The notes under the pieces are model-generated. The model was not told the origin of the DNA. It made no database searches and saw only the letters and a program-made list of their open reading frames with translations. A stretch of DNA of 64,000 nucleotides from Microbacterium paraoxydans. GTDB lineage: Bacteria; Actinomycetota; Actinomycetes; Actinomycetales; Microbacteriaceae. Each line of letters begins with the position of its first letter. The stretch's first letter is position 1. Below, piece by piece: positions 55,011 to 63,752 of the stretch. The translations under genes were made by a program, and so were the position numbers. The DNA lies in NCBI RefSeq assembly GCF_900105335.1, contig NZ_LT629770.1, positions 1,302,001 to 1,366,000 on the forward strand, given 5' to 3'.

Positions 55011-56417
55011 TCAGCGGCGGATCGAGTCCTGGAACGGGTTCGGTTCGAGCGTGTAGTCCGTGGTCGGGTCGGCCCAGGTGTCCTGACCGGTCCGACGGCG
55101 GCCCGAACGCAGCACCGAGAGCGCACGCGTCGCGGGCACGCCGGCGGCGAGCGCGAGGCGTCCGGTGAGGGAGCGGTCCGTGCGGCCGAGCACGCTCGCG
55201 CGACGCCAGGCTTCATGCCAGGCCCCACCCCGGGCCGGGGGCACCCGGCGATGCGGCAGGGCGCCGGCCCGCCGCAGCGCGACGAGCTCCTGTACCCGGT
55301 CCCACCAGTCCGACTCCGCCTCCGGGTGGAAGTAGTTGTCGCGGAGCCAGGACGGGTGCGGGTGGCGGAATCGGCCGGCGACGACCTCGCCGGCGCCGCC
55401 CAGCAGACCGCTTCCGATGAAGACCGTGTTGAGCAGGCTCTTGTGCACCCCGAAGCGGTCGAGCGCGATCACGGGAACCCCGTGGGCCAGCGCCTCGACC
55501 GCCGCCGTCGAGCTCACCGTGACCAGGCCGGCGGCGGACTCGAGAGCGGTCGCCATCGGCGCGTGCGAGAAGACGAGGTTCGCCGGGCGGCCATGGATGA
55601 AGAGCCGTGTGTACGGATCACGATCGCGGTGGGTCTCAGCCTCCCCCGGACGGGACCGCAGCTTCACGACCACCCGGCGCGGCGGTTCGGCCTCCGCGGC
55701 GCGCACGAGCAGGGCGGCGATCGCCGCTCGCTGCTCGGGGCGGGCAGGGACGAGGGCCTGCCCGGCGAAGACGACGTCCGTCGCCCCGGGCCGGCGGAGC
55801 GCCGATGGCGTCGCGGCGACACGACGCTCCGCGAGAGCGACTCCGCCCGTACCCGCGGAGAGGGATCCGGCCGCCCTGGATTCCCGGAGACGGCTGCCGC
55901 CCCACCGCTCGCGTCCCCGCGCGAAGGGGAGGGTCGCCAGCGCGAGCGGCATCTGCACCCCGATGCGCTCGCCGAGCTCGGCGAACGCCCGGCGCTCGCG
56001 GTGCGAGTGCACGATCAGCAGGTCGGTGTGTCGTCGATAGTCGAGCGCCCCACGCTGTGCGGGGATCGCCATGCCGGGAAGCCCGGAGACGGTCACGGGG
56101 CGATGCGGCAGCGCATCGACGATTCCGCCGAGGAGCCGGACGAACGGTCCCCGCCCGGCGAGCAGCACGACGTCAGGGCGCTCGGCCTCGAGCCATCCGA
56201 CCACGCGATCGAGGTCGAGCCGAGTGACGTCAGCGGCGCCGAAGCCGGTGCCCGCCAGTGCCGCATCCTGCTGCGCGCCACTCACCGTCAGCGGCGTGCG
56301 CACCAGCAGGAGCTGCGACCGCAGACCAGGCACGGCCCCCAGCAGCGATGCCGCCCACTTCACGAACGAGTCGGCGTCCGCGATGGCGACCACACGCATC
56401 CCGGCATCGGCGGTCAT
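55011..56417 (-). CDS. Probable glycosyltransferase, DUF6716 type
   Basis: 468 residues. N-terminal Rossmann-like part (MRVVAIADADSFVKWAASLL, PDVVLLAGRGPFVRLLGGIV) and a C-terminal part with VTVSSTAAVEALAHGVPVIA, the donor-binding pattern of GT-B enzymes, then IGSGLLGG. It resembles the DUF6716 putative glycosyltransferases found beside neuB-like genes in actinobacteria. ATG 56417 overlaps the stop of the NeuB-like gene by 4 nt. Last gene of the glycan operon. Confidence 0.75.
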   Translation of the reverse strand: MTADAGMRVVAIADADSFVKWAASLLGAVPGLRSQLLLVRTPLTVSGAQQDAALAGTGFGAADVTRLDLDRVVGWLEAERPDVVLLAGRGPFVRLLGGIVDALPHRPVTVSGLPGMAIPAQRGALDYRRHTDLLIVHSHRERRAFAELGERIGVQMPLALATLPFARGRERWGGSRLRESRAAGSLSAGTGGVALAERRVAATPSALRRPGATDVVFAGQALVPARPEQRAAIAALLVRAAEAEPPRRVVVKLRSRPGEAETHRDRDPYTRLFIHGRPANLVFSHAPMATALESAAGLVTVSSTAAVEALAHGVPVIALDRFGVHKSLLNTVFIGSGLLGGAGEVVAGRFRHPHPSWLRDNYFHPEAESDWWDRVQELVALRRAGALPHRRVPPARGGAWHEAWRRASVLGRTDRSLTGRLALAAGVPATRALSVLRSGRRRTGQDTWADPTTDYTLEPNPFQDSIRR

Positions 56418-57286
56418 GCGGGCACGCGGCGGAGCTTCGCCATCGGCGCGCGCTCGCTGTCGAACACGCGCTTGACGCCGTCGCCCACCGCGCTCTCGAT
56501 GACCCGGATGTCGCGGATCAGGTGCTCCAGCCCTCCCGGCTCCAGGGATGCGGCATGGTCGGAGCCCCACATCGTCCGGTCCAGCGTGATGTGGCGCTCC
56601 ACGGCGACCGCCCCCATCGCGACCGCGGCGAGCGAGATCTGCAGGCCCCGCTCGTGTCCCGAGTACCCGACGGGGATCCCGGGGTAGCGGTCTCGCAGGG
56701 TCGCGATCACCCGCAGGTTCGCCTCCTCGGGCTCGAGGGGGTAGGTCGAGGTCGCGTGCATGAGGACGACGCGGTCGGTGCCGAGCGTGTCCAGCGCACG
56801 ATCGATCTGCTCCATCGTGGACATGCCCGTCGAGAGGATGACCGGCTTCCCGGTCTCCCGCAGCGCGACGAGCAGTTCCGTGTCGGTCAGGCTCGCCGAC
56901 GCGACCTTGTGCGCCACGACGTGGAGGTCTTCGAGGAACGCGACGCTCGGCACATCCCACGGCGAGGCGAACCAGTCCAGGCCCTGCATCGTGGCGTGGT
57001 CGCCGATCTCGACGTACTCGTCACGGCCGAACTCCACCCGACGGCGATAGTCGAGGTACGTCATCGTTCCCCACGGCGTCTCCCGCGGCACATCGCGCAT
57101 GTGCTCCGGCGTGGAGATCTCGGGCGTGCGCTTCTGGAACTTCACCGCGTCCGCGCCGGCTCGGGCCGCGACGTCGATGAGGCGCTTCGCGATGTCGACG
57201 TCGCCGTTGTGGTTGAGGCCGATCTCCGCGATGACGTAGGCGGGACGGCCGCCGCCGATCACGTGCGATCCGATGCTGACAGTCAT
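56414..57286 (-). CDS. NeuB-family nonulosonic acid synthase without SAF domain
   Basis: 290 residues. TIM-barrel signature AYVIAEIGLNHNGDVDIAKR, DAVKFQKR, LASPWDVPSVAFL-type strand, VAHKVASASLTDTELLVALR, LSTGMSTMEQIDRALDTL, and HITLDRTMWGSDHAASLEPG. It condenses PEP with a hexosamine or hexose derivative to a nine-carbon keto acid. Usual NeuB is ~345 residues with a C-terminal SAF domain; here the chain stops right after the barrel. GGAGGA precedes ATG 57286. The precise sugar (Neu5Ac, Kdn, pseudaminate, other) is not determined. Confidence 0.85.
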   Translation of the reverse strand: MTVSIGSHVIGGGRPAYVIAEIGLNHNGDVDIAKRLIDVAARAGADAVKFQKRTPEISTPEHMRDVPRETPWGTMTYLDYRRRVEFGRDEYVEIGDHATMQGLDWFASPWDVPSVAFLEDLHVVAHKVASASLTDTELLVALRETGKPVILSTGMSTMEQIDRALDTLGTDRVVLMHATSTYPLEPEEANLRVIATLRDRYPGIPVGYSGHERGLQISLAAVAMGAVAVERHITLDRTMWGSDHAASLEPGGLEHLIRDIRVIESAVGDGVKRVFDSERAPMAKLRRVPA

Positions 57287-57378
57287 GATTCCTCCGGTCG
57301 TCGAGCGGTTTTCACCCCGTCCTTCCTGAGTACGGGCCACGGGTGAACACCGGCCGACGGGACGGTTACCGGGGGCCG

Positions 57379-58539
57379 TCAGCTCGACAACACCCGCTCG
57401 ACGAGCTCGCGCACAGCTCCATCGCCGCCGCGCCGCCGCAGCACGACGCGTGCCTCCGCCCGCACGAGCGGGTGCGCGTCCGCGACGGCGACCGGCCAGC
57501 CCACGATCCGCATCGCGGGGAGATCGTTGACGTCATTGCCGAGGTAGGCGACGTCGGCGAGCGCCACATCCTGCTCCCGGGCCCACTGTCGGAGCGCAGC
57601 CTCCTTGTCGTCGATCCCGTGCAGGACGGGGACACGGAGCTTGTCGGCTCGGGCTCGCACCACCGGGTTCACCTCGGTGGAGAGGATCAGCATCGGCACC
57701 CCCGCCCGCCGCAGGAGCGCGACGCCCATCCCGTCCTCCCGGCTGACCCGCACCCGCTCCCCGCCCGAGGCGTCGATGATCGCGGTGTCGTCCGTGTGCA
57801 CGCCGTCGAAATCCGTGACCACGGCGCGGGCGGGGACGCGCCCGGGCCGTTCGTGCAGAACGGCGAGGGCCCGAGCGGCCTGGAGCTGTGCGTCGTCGTC
57901 GATCTCGATCGCGGTCTCCTCAGGCACGGGGGCGATCCCGATACGACCGAAGAAACGGTGTCGATGGGCGCGGAACCCGTCTGCCCGGAAGACGTAGAAG
58001 GCTCCGGTCTCCAGGTAGTGCGGCTCTCGGTCCTGGCGGCGAGGGCGGTGGCCGGCCTCGTGGTTGATCGCCTCCGCCGTGCCGTCGGTCCCCCGGTGCC
58101 AGAGGAAGCCGTAGGTCTCGACGGCGGAGAAGGCGCTGTCCGACTCTCCCCGCCGCACGTCGCCGACGGCACCGGCCAGCGCCGCGCTCGGGAGGAAGGG
58201 CGAGGTGGCCTGCAGGAAGGCGACGATCTCGAAGCGCTCGCCGTCGCGCTCCAGCTCATCGAGCGCATGCAGGATCGCCGCCTCCGAGGCCGCGGTGTCT
58301 CCGGAGAGCTCGGCCGGACGCCGGACCACCCGTGCGCCCGCCTCCTCGGCCACCGCGGCGATCTCGTCGTCGTCGGTCGAGACGACCACGAGATCGAAGC
58401 ACGCCGCCGCCCGCGCGGCGTGCACGGCTCTGGCCACCAGCGGAACCCCTCCCACACGCTCGAGGTTCTTCCTCGGGATCTGCTTCGACCCGCCCCGCGC
58501 GGGGATGATCGCCACCGCCGGCCGCACGCGTTCGTCCAT
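57379..58539 (-). CDS. CMP-nonulosonate cytidylyltransferase fused to a KdsC-like HAD phosphatase
   Basis: 386 residues. Residues 1-~215: NeuA-type cytidylyltransferase with AIIPARGGSKQIPRKNLERV, VVVSTDDDEIAAVAEEAGA and LQATSPFL. Residues ~238-386: HAD phosphatase with motif I TDFDGVHTDD, motif III Lys in DDKEAAL, and motif IV GNDVNDLPAM, as in KdsC. The second half implies that the keto acid is made as a phosphate and dephosphorylated before activation with CTP. GAGGAG lies before ATG 58539. Follows the polysialyltransferase-like gene by 11 nt. Confidence 0.87.
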   Translation of the reverse strand: MDERVRPAVAIIPARGGSKQIPRKNLERVGGVPLVARAVHAARAAACFDLVVVSTDDDEIAAVAEEAGARVVRRPAELSGDTAASEAAILHALDELERDGERFEIVAFLQATSPFLPSAALAGAVGDVRRGESDSAFSAVETYGFLWHRGTDGTAEAINHEAGHRPRRQDREPHYLETGAFYVFRADGFRAHRHRFFGRIGIAPVPEETAIEIDDDAQLQAARALAVLHERPGRVPARAVVTDFDGVHTDDTAIIDASGGERVRVSREDGMGVALLRRAGVPMLILSTEVNPVVRARADKLRVPVLHGIDDKEAALRQWAREQDVALADVAYLGNDVNDLPAMRIVGWPVAVADAHPLVRAEARVVLRRRGGDGAVRELVERVLSS

Positions 58540-58550
58540 GTCGTGTCTCC

Positions 58551-59915
58551 TCATCGTCCCCGGATCTCCCGCCAGGCTCGGCCCGCACGGCGGCGGGCGC
58601 CGACAGCCGTGAGCCGCCATTCCTCGACCCGACCCACGCCTCCGCGTGGACGCAGCAGGCCGCGCGCGCCGCGCGGTGCCGAGCCCCCGGGAAGGGCGAG
58701 CGCAGCCAACCGGTCGGGGGCGAAGTAGCGGCGACGTTCCTCCTCGTCGAGGCCGTCGAGCAACTGCTCGGCCCGGACGCGGAGGTGTCCTGCGATCTCC
58801 GGCTGCATCATGTAGCCCACCGCGTCGACGAGGAGCTGCAGCCGATCCGAGTCGGCGTAGGGCGAGGGCGTCCGGGTGAGCGCATCGACGATCGTCAGCG
58901 GGATGCGGTTGCTGTTCTCCACCGGGGCGAGGGTGCGGAGCAGTTCCGTCGTCCCTGCGGCACCGATCGTCCGCCCGAACAGGGTACGGACCGTGGGCAG
59001 AGCCGTCGAGAAGGTCGCCACGACGGTGCGTGCGTCGAGGCGCTCCGCCAGGAGTTCGGCAGGAAGGCGACCGCGTTCCTCCACGAACGTGAGACCGCGA
59101 CTCTCCGCATGCGCGCGCACGGCGTGGGCGAGCTGCGGCGGTGCCGCGGGATGGGGCTTGAAGACGATCCGCTCCGGGCGCTCTTCCGCCGCCCGGTCGA
59201 CCAGGCGCCGTTGGAGCGCGACCTCCTCGGCCGTAGTCATCAGGCCGAGGGCCGCGACGTACTGTCCCAGTACGAGCACGGTCGCCGGCCCTGCAGCAGG
59301 GGGCCCCTCTGAGGATTCGCCCGTCTCGCGCAGAGCAGCGGCGAAGGACTCGGGAGGCACCGGGACAGGCACCGCGTGCGGAGACCCCACCAGCGGACGG
59401 ACGCCGGGCACCACGTCGGCGTACACGACGCGCTCGATGCGTGCCGCAACCGCATGCGGCAGCCGGACCCGCATCGGCGCGTAGGTCATGAGGCCGTCGC
59501 CGACGATGGTCACCCGGGCCTCCGGGAACAGGGAGAGGAGCGTGCGAGCGGGTGCGACCTGGGGGCTCTGCACGAAGAGCTCGATCTCCCGCGGGTCGAG
59601 CCGCCACGCTCGCGCGAGAAGCCGACCCAGGACGGGGAGGTCGGCATCCGTCGGCTCCCACGCACTCGGATGCAGGGGACCGAGCACGTCGGCCAGCGCC
59701 TCCACCCGATGGAAACGGCCGCGGAGGGAGCGCAGCGCAGGATCCTCGGCGATGCCCACGACCGTCTCCGGGACGCGCGACGAGGTGAACGGCACGAGCA
59801 CCCGCTCCGCCATCCGACCGCCGCCGTCGGTGCCCTCGTCGAGCAGCCCGGCGTCGATCGCGGCGGCCGCGGTGGCGAGTCCGTAGGCGCTGTGCAGGGC
59901 GAAGAGGCGACTCAT
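58551..59915 (-). CDS. Polysialyltransferase-like glycosyltransferase
   Basis: 454 residues. Contains the D/E-D-G type motif VTIVGDGLMTYAP (~136), the HP motif RIVFKPHPAAPP (~250) and a Ser/Thr motif VVATFSTALPTVRTLFGR, the three marks of bacterial sialyl- and polysialyltransferases (GT38/GT52, POLYST family). It would move CMP-activated nonulosonate onto a glycan, perhaps repeatedly. The ATG shares one base with the stop of the GT2 gene. Confidence 0.78.
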   Translation of the reverse strand: MSRLFALHSAYGLATAAAAIDAGLLDEGTDGGGRMAERVLVPFTSSRVPETVVGIAEDPALRSLRGRFHRVEALADVLGPLHPSAWEPTDADLPVLGRLLARAWRLDPREIELFVQSPQVAPARTLLSLFPEARVTIVGDGLMTYAPMRVRLPHAVAARIERVVYADVVPGVRPLVGSPHAVPVPVPPESFAAALRETGESSEGPPAAGPATVLVLGQYVAALGLMTTAEEVALQRRLVDRAAEERPERIVFKPHPAAPPQLAHAVRAHAESRGLTFVEERGRLPAELLAERLDARTVVATFSTALPTVRTLFGRTIGAAGTTELLRTLAPVENSNRIPLTIVDALTRTPSPYADSDRLQLLVDAVGYMMQPEIAGHLRVRAEQLLDGLDEEERRRYFAPDRLAALALPGGSAPRGARGLLRPRGGVGRVEEWRLTAVGARRRAGRAWREIRGR

Positions 59916-60892
59916 CAGGCGTGACCTCCGCGGCGCAGGCTTCGCGCCAGCACCCGCCGACGTGGTCCGTCGAGCCGGGCGAGCACCCCGGCGACCTCCG
60001 CGGCGGGGAGGTCCTGCAACAGCAGCCGGATCCGCCGGCGCATCTCCCTCCGCACGGGCGGCGTCATGCGCCGTGAGCGCACCAGGTGATGCGCGCTGAG
60101 GGCGAGCGCGGTCCAGACGGCCTTCGGAAGGAAGCGGTCGGCCTCGCGGTCCGCCCGGACGAGGTCGAGCACCTGGGTCAGCGCCGGGGCGAAGTCGAGC
60201 TGGCGGCGGTCGTGCACCTGGGTGAGCGAGCTCTCGACGCCACGACGGTAGAGCAGCGCCGGGGCGTCCACCACGGCGAATGAGGCGGCCTCAAGGTGCA
60301 GGCGCCAGACCCACGGACGATCCTCGGCCGTGAAGAGGCCGGAGGGGAACGCGGCCAGCCCGCGGTCGAGCACGCGGCGGTGCAGCAGTCCCGCCCAGGC
60401 GAACGGGTAGTCCACCATGCTCGGCTCATCGACGGGGAGGATCGCCTCCCGGGGCGGCACGACCCGTTCCCGCCACGGATACGGAGCACGGACGAGCGCG
60501 CGTCGCATCCCGGAGACGGTCACATGATCCGTCCGGAGGAAGTCGCATCGGAGCTCTCGCAGGCGCGCGGCGAGGACCGCGAGGCGCTGCGGCTGCATCC
60601 AGTCGTCGCCGTCGACGAAGCAGAACGCCTCTCCTTCCACATGCGCGAGCCCTTGGTTGCGTGCCGAGGCGAGCCCGCGCGGTTCCGGATTGCGGAGCAC
60701 CTCAGCGCGCGGGAACCGATCCGCGTAGTGCTCCAGAAGCGCGCCGGTGTCATCTCGCGAGCCGTCGTCTATCGCCACGAGCTTGAGGGCGGCCGGATCA
60801 TCGAACTGCCGGGTGAGCGTCTCCAGCGTGGTGCCGATGTACGGCCCGGCGTCCTTGGCAGGCAGGATGACGGTGACGAGGGGCGTGCGCAC
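59915..60892 (-). CDS. Family 2 glycosyltransferase
   Basis: 325 residues from GTG 60892 (GGGAG 5 nt upstream). VRTPLVTVILPAKDAGPYIG, LKLVAIDDGSRDDTGALLEH, ASARNQGLAHVEGEAFCFVD and GDDWM make a standard GT-A core, with the DxD in VDGDDW near residue 93. It uses an NDP-sugar; donor unknown. First gene of the glycan operon. The frame is open to 61159, but that stretch has no GT2 homology. Confidence 0.87.
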   Translation of the reverse strand: MRTPLVTVILPAKDAGPYIGTTLETLTRQFDDPAALKLVAIDDGSRDDTGALLEHYADRFPRAEVLRNPEPRGLASARNQGLAHVEGEAFCFVDGDDWMQPQRLAVLAARLRELRCDFLRTDHVTVSGMRRALVRAPYPWRERVVPPREAILPVDEPSMVDYPFAWAGLLHRRVLDRGLAAFPSGLFTAEDRPWVWRLHLEAASFAVVDAPALLYRRGVESSLTQVHDRRQLDFAPALTQVLDLVRADREADRFLPKAVWTALALSAHHLVRSRRMTPPVRREMRRRIRLLLQDLPAAEVAGVLARLDGPRRRVLARSLRRGGHA

Positions 60893-61261
60893 GGAGCTCC
60901 CGGGATGGACGATGGGCTCGTCATCCTGACAGGCGACGGTGTCCGGAGGGCGACCGCGTGGTGAACGCCCGGTGTCGGCGCGAGATGCGCGCTGAGGTGT
61001 GGCCCGCACCCGAACGAGCCACACCCCCAGTGCGTTGCACTGCCGGATGCGAACACCCGGTGAACCGCCACCGTGAGGCGACGGCCACCCCGCGGCGGTA
61101 CTGGCCCCCACCAGCGAACCGCGAGGCGTCGTCGAGAGCGACTCCATGAAGATCAGCACTCAACACGTAACACGATACAACCGTCTGTTCGATCGCGCGA
61201 ATCGACCTAGGTCAATCCGTGAAAATTCGCACACCACCGTCGGATCGAGGACGATGGAGGC
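60893..61261. promoter_or_regulatory. Divergent intergenic region of the glycan operon
   Basis: 369 bp without a supported gene. The part at 61140-61250 is markedly richer in A and T than its surroundings and holds a perfect GACCTAGGTC palindrome (61204-61213). The promoter of the GT2-to-DUF6716 operon is expected here; no clean -35/-10 pair stands out. The lower-GC patch may mark an acquired or relaxed segment. Confidence 0.4.
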
Positions 61262-62200
61262 ATGCGGTGGCCCTGGAACACGATCTCGCGACCGGTGCTG
61301 CGGCGGCGTCGGAGCGGCGGCGTCGAGGTGCGCTGGCTGAGCGCGCGTTCCTGGACCCAGCGGTGGTACCCCCAGGGCATCGACGTCGGAGAGCGCCGGG
61401 GACGCCGAGCGCTCGCGGTGAGCTGGTTCCGCCAGGATGCCTCGGGGCGCCACCTCGCCTCCCGGGTGACCCTCGTGGATCGCGAACGCGCCCGCCGCAT
61501 CGACATCGTGCTGGCCATCACCGACGAGAACGACGTCCTTCAGCCTGCCCCGATCCACGCCGGCGGTCTCGCCTGGGTCGGCGACCGGCTGTTCGCCGCC
61601 GCGACAGGGCAGGGCATCTGGGAGTTCGACCTGGGCGCGCTTCGACGGGTGCACGGCGCCGACGCCCAGCGGGTGCGCGGAGGAGCACGCCGTCGGGACC
61701 GACGCACGGCCGTGGTGGCGGTGCGGACCCGCCGTCATCCCGTCGCCCTCCGGTGCTCCTTCGTCGGTCGGGTGTTCGACGCGGACGGGACACCGCTCCC
61801 CCGCGTGCTCATCGGCGAGTACCGGGGTCAGGAGACCGGGGTGGTCGGCGAGTTCGCGATCCCCGAAGACTCCGCCGACGGCTTCGTCGAACTCGAGCGC
61901 TTCATCCCCGGCATCCGGCATATGCAGGGAGCCGTGCGGTGGGGCGACCACTACCTCGTGTCGCAGTCCGATCACCTGCGCCCCGGAGTGCTGTGGTCGG
62001 GACCTCGCCAAGCCCTCACCCGCCACCCGGTGGCCCTGCCGGTCGGCTGCGAGGATCTGGCCCTGGACCCGGATGACGAGCTGCTGTGGACCCTGGGGGA
62101 ACATCCGTGGCGGCGCGTGGTGCGGGGCATCCCGTTCGCGAGCCTCGGACTCCGGCGTCACAGCCTGAGCACGGGGGGCGAACGTAGACTGAACGGGTGA
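61262..62200 (+). CDS. Hypothetical protein of actinobacterial secreted-propeller type
   Basis: 312 residues. Contains IHAGGLAWVGDRLFAAATGQ and WEFDLGALRRV, a pattern seen in actinobacterial proteins where HAGG(L/V)xWxGDRLYVA begins a propeller-like repeat. A later FIPGIRHMQGAVRWGDHYLV repeats the theme. No clear signal peptide, a basic N-terminus. GGAGG lies before the ATG. Function unknown. Confidence 0.7.
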   Translation: MRWPWNTISRPVLRRRRSGGVEVRWLSARSWTQRWYPQGIDVGERRGRRALAVSWFRQDASGRHLASRVTLVDRERARRIDIVLAITDENDVLQPAPIHAGGLAWVGDRLFAAATGQGIWEFDLGALRRVHGADAQRVRGGARRRDRRTAVVAVRTRRHPVALRCSFVGRVFDADGTPLPRVLIGEYRGQETGVVGEFAIPEDSADGFVELERFIPGIRHMQGAVRWGDHYLVSQSDHLRPGVLWSGPRQALTRHPVALPVGCEDLALDPDDELLWTLGEHPWRRVVRGIPFASLGLRRHSLSTGGERRLNG

Positions 62201-62487
62201 AGAAGCCCGCCCCCCTCCTCGTCTACACCGTGCTGCGCCTGCTGGCGTTCCTCGTCCCGCTGGCCATCCTGTGGTTCTTCTTCCCGATCTTCCGCGAGTT
62301 CTGGTGGCTGGCGGCGATCTTCGCGGCCCTCATCGGCGCGAGCATCTCGATGCTGTTCCTGCGCACCCCGCTCTCCGACGCCTCTGCGCGCCTGCACGAG
62401 CGCCGGCAGGGAAGGGTCTCCGGGCAGCAGGCCGACGCCGCGGCCGAGGACGAACTCGTCGACGGCGCCCCCGACGACCGCCCCTGA
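62197..62487 (+). CDS. DUF4229-type small membrane protein
   Basis: 96 residues from GTG 62197: KKPAPLLVYTVLRLLAFLVP, a second helix (WWLAAIFAALIGASISMLFL), then a polar tail with LSDASARLHERR. Length, two helices and position beside menA fit DUF4229, a family commonly next to menA in actinobacteria. Overlaps the previous stop by 4 nt, but TAGACT (62185-62190) 6 nt upstream could also drive it as a leaderless message. Confidence 0.8.
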   Translation: MKKPAPLLVYTVLRLLAFLVPLAILWFFFPIFREFWWLAAIFAALIGASISMLFLRTPLSDASARLHERRQGRVSGQQADAAAEDELVDGAPDDRP

Positions 62488-62502
62488 CGCAGGTCCGCCG
62501 TA

Positions 62503-62719
62503 CACAGCTTCGGGCCTCTGAGGCAGGTCCGATTGTTGGCGGCCTCTGAGGCAGGTCCGATTGTTGGACCGTGTCTCAAAACTCTCGGCTGACCCATAGG
62601 TTCGAGCGGCATCTCGGTCCCGGTGCACGGGTCGCCGGGCAGGACTTCGGAGCCACCGCACGACGCGCCGAGGATAGGTCCACGACGGCGGCGTGTCGGT
62701 CGCGAGCTCCGAAGCTGTG
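62503..62719. repeat. Tandem 28-bp repeat within an inverted-repeat-bounded segment
   Basis: GCCTCTGAGGCAGGTCCGAT plus TGTTGG occurs at 62514-62539 and again at 62542-62567 (period 28 bp). CACAGCTTCGG (62503-62513) and its complement CCGAAGCTGTG (62709-62719) bound the ~217-bp segment. It fills the convergent gap between the DUF4229 gene and menA. No reading frame is supported. It may be a small non-autonomous mobile element or a remnant. Confidence 0.55.
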
Positions 62720-62747
62720 CCCGGAGAGGCGCAGGACGGGGAGCAGC

Positions 62748-63716
62748 TCAGCCGACGAAGGCCCAGAACAGGGCGCCCGCGTAGAGCAGCGAGGTCAGCG
62801 ACGTCAGGGCGAGGGCGATGACCAGCTCCCGCGGCTGCCGGTAGGTCCAGACGATCGCGATCGCGGGAAGACCGGCCAGGAGCGCGAGCAGCGAGATCCA
62901 GGCGATCGGGAACAGCAACGCGAGGAACACGGCGATGCCGAACGGCACGAGCACGAAGAGCGTGAAGAGGACCTGCGTGGCGCGGCGGCCGATGAGGACC
63001 GTCAGCGTGCGCTTGCCGACCTCGCGGTCCTGATCGATGTCGCGGAGGTTGTTGGCCAGCAGCACCGCGCACGCGAACAGTCCGGCGGCGATCGCCCCCA
63101 GCCAGGCCTGCTGCGGGAGCATGAAGACCTGCACCCAGGTGGTGCCGAGAGTCGCGACGAGCCCGAAGAACACGAAGACGAAGACCTCACCGAGGCCGTA
63201 GTACCCGTAGGGCCGCTTCCCGCCGGTGTAGAACCACGCGGCGACGATGCAGGCCGCACCCACGGCGAGCATCCACCACTGCCCGGTCCGCACGACGATC
63301 GCGATACCGACCACCGCGGCGAGCGCGAAGAAGACCAGGCCGATGACGAGCACCGTGCGCGGCTTCACCCGCCCGGAGGCCGTGAGCCGCGCCGGGCCGA
63401 CCCGATGGGCGTCGGTGCCGCGGATCCCGTCGCTGTAGTCGTTGGTGAAGTTCACGCCGATCTGCAGCAGGACCGCGACGGCGAGGCACGCGAGCGCGAT
63501 CACCCAGTGGAACTCCGGCCCGGTGCTGCGCGCGGCTCCCGTACCGATGATGACGGGGGCGATCGCGAGGGGCAGCGTGCGCAGACGCGCCGCACCGATC
63601 CAGTCGCCGATCGTCACGGGACCCGCCTCGACGACCGGCCGCTTGGCCGGGTTGCCGCTGGTGCGCGGCGGGGTGCGCCGACCGGATTTCTTCTTGCGCT
63701 GGGAGGATGCTGCCAC
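62748..63716 (-). CDS. menA: 1,4-dihydroxy-2-naphthoate polyprenyltransferase
   Basis: 322 residues, UbiA fold with eight or nine helices. First Asp motif QIGVNFTNDYSDGIRGTDAH, second LANNLRDIDQDREVGKRTLT; WIGAARLRTLPLAIAPVIIG is typical of MenA. It attaches the polyprenyl chain before MenG methylates. A basic N-terminal ~30 residues is extra. GTG 63716, with TAGGAT (63724-63729) 7 nt upstream. Confidence 0.93.
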   Translation of the reverse strand: MAASSQRKKKSGRRTPPRTSGNPAKRPVVEAGPVTIGDWIGAARLRTLPLAIAPVIIGTGAARSTGPEFHWVIALACLAVAVLLQIGVNFTNDYSDGIRGTDAHRVGPARLTASGRVKPRTVLVIGLVFFALAAVVGIAIVVRTGQWWMLAVGAACIVAAWFYTGGKRPYGYYGLGEVFVFVFFGLVATLGTTWVQVFMLPQQAWLGAIAAGLFACAVLLANNLRDIDQDREVGKRTLTVLIGRRATQVLFTLFVLVPFGIAVFLALLFPIAWISLLALLAGLPAIAIVWTYRQPRELVIALALTSLTSLLYAGALFWAFVG

Positions 63717-63752
63717 CCACGGAATCCTAGTCGTCGCGGCGAGGCGGCGAAC

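Noticed and set aside
60893..61159. In-frame N-terminal extension of the GT2 gene
   Set aside because: No GT2 homology, and GTG 60892 has a good ribosome site exactly where the family begins.
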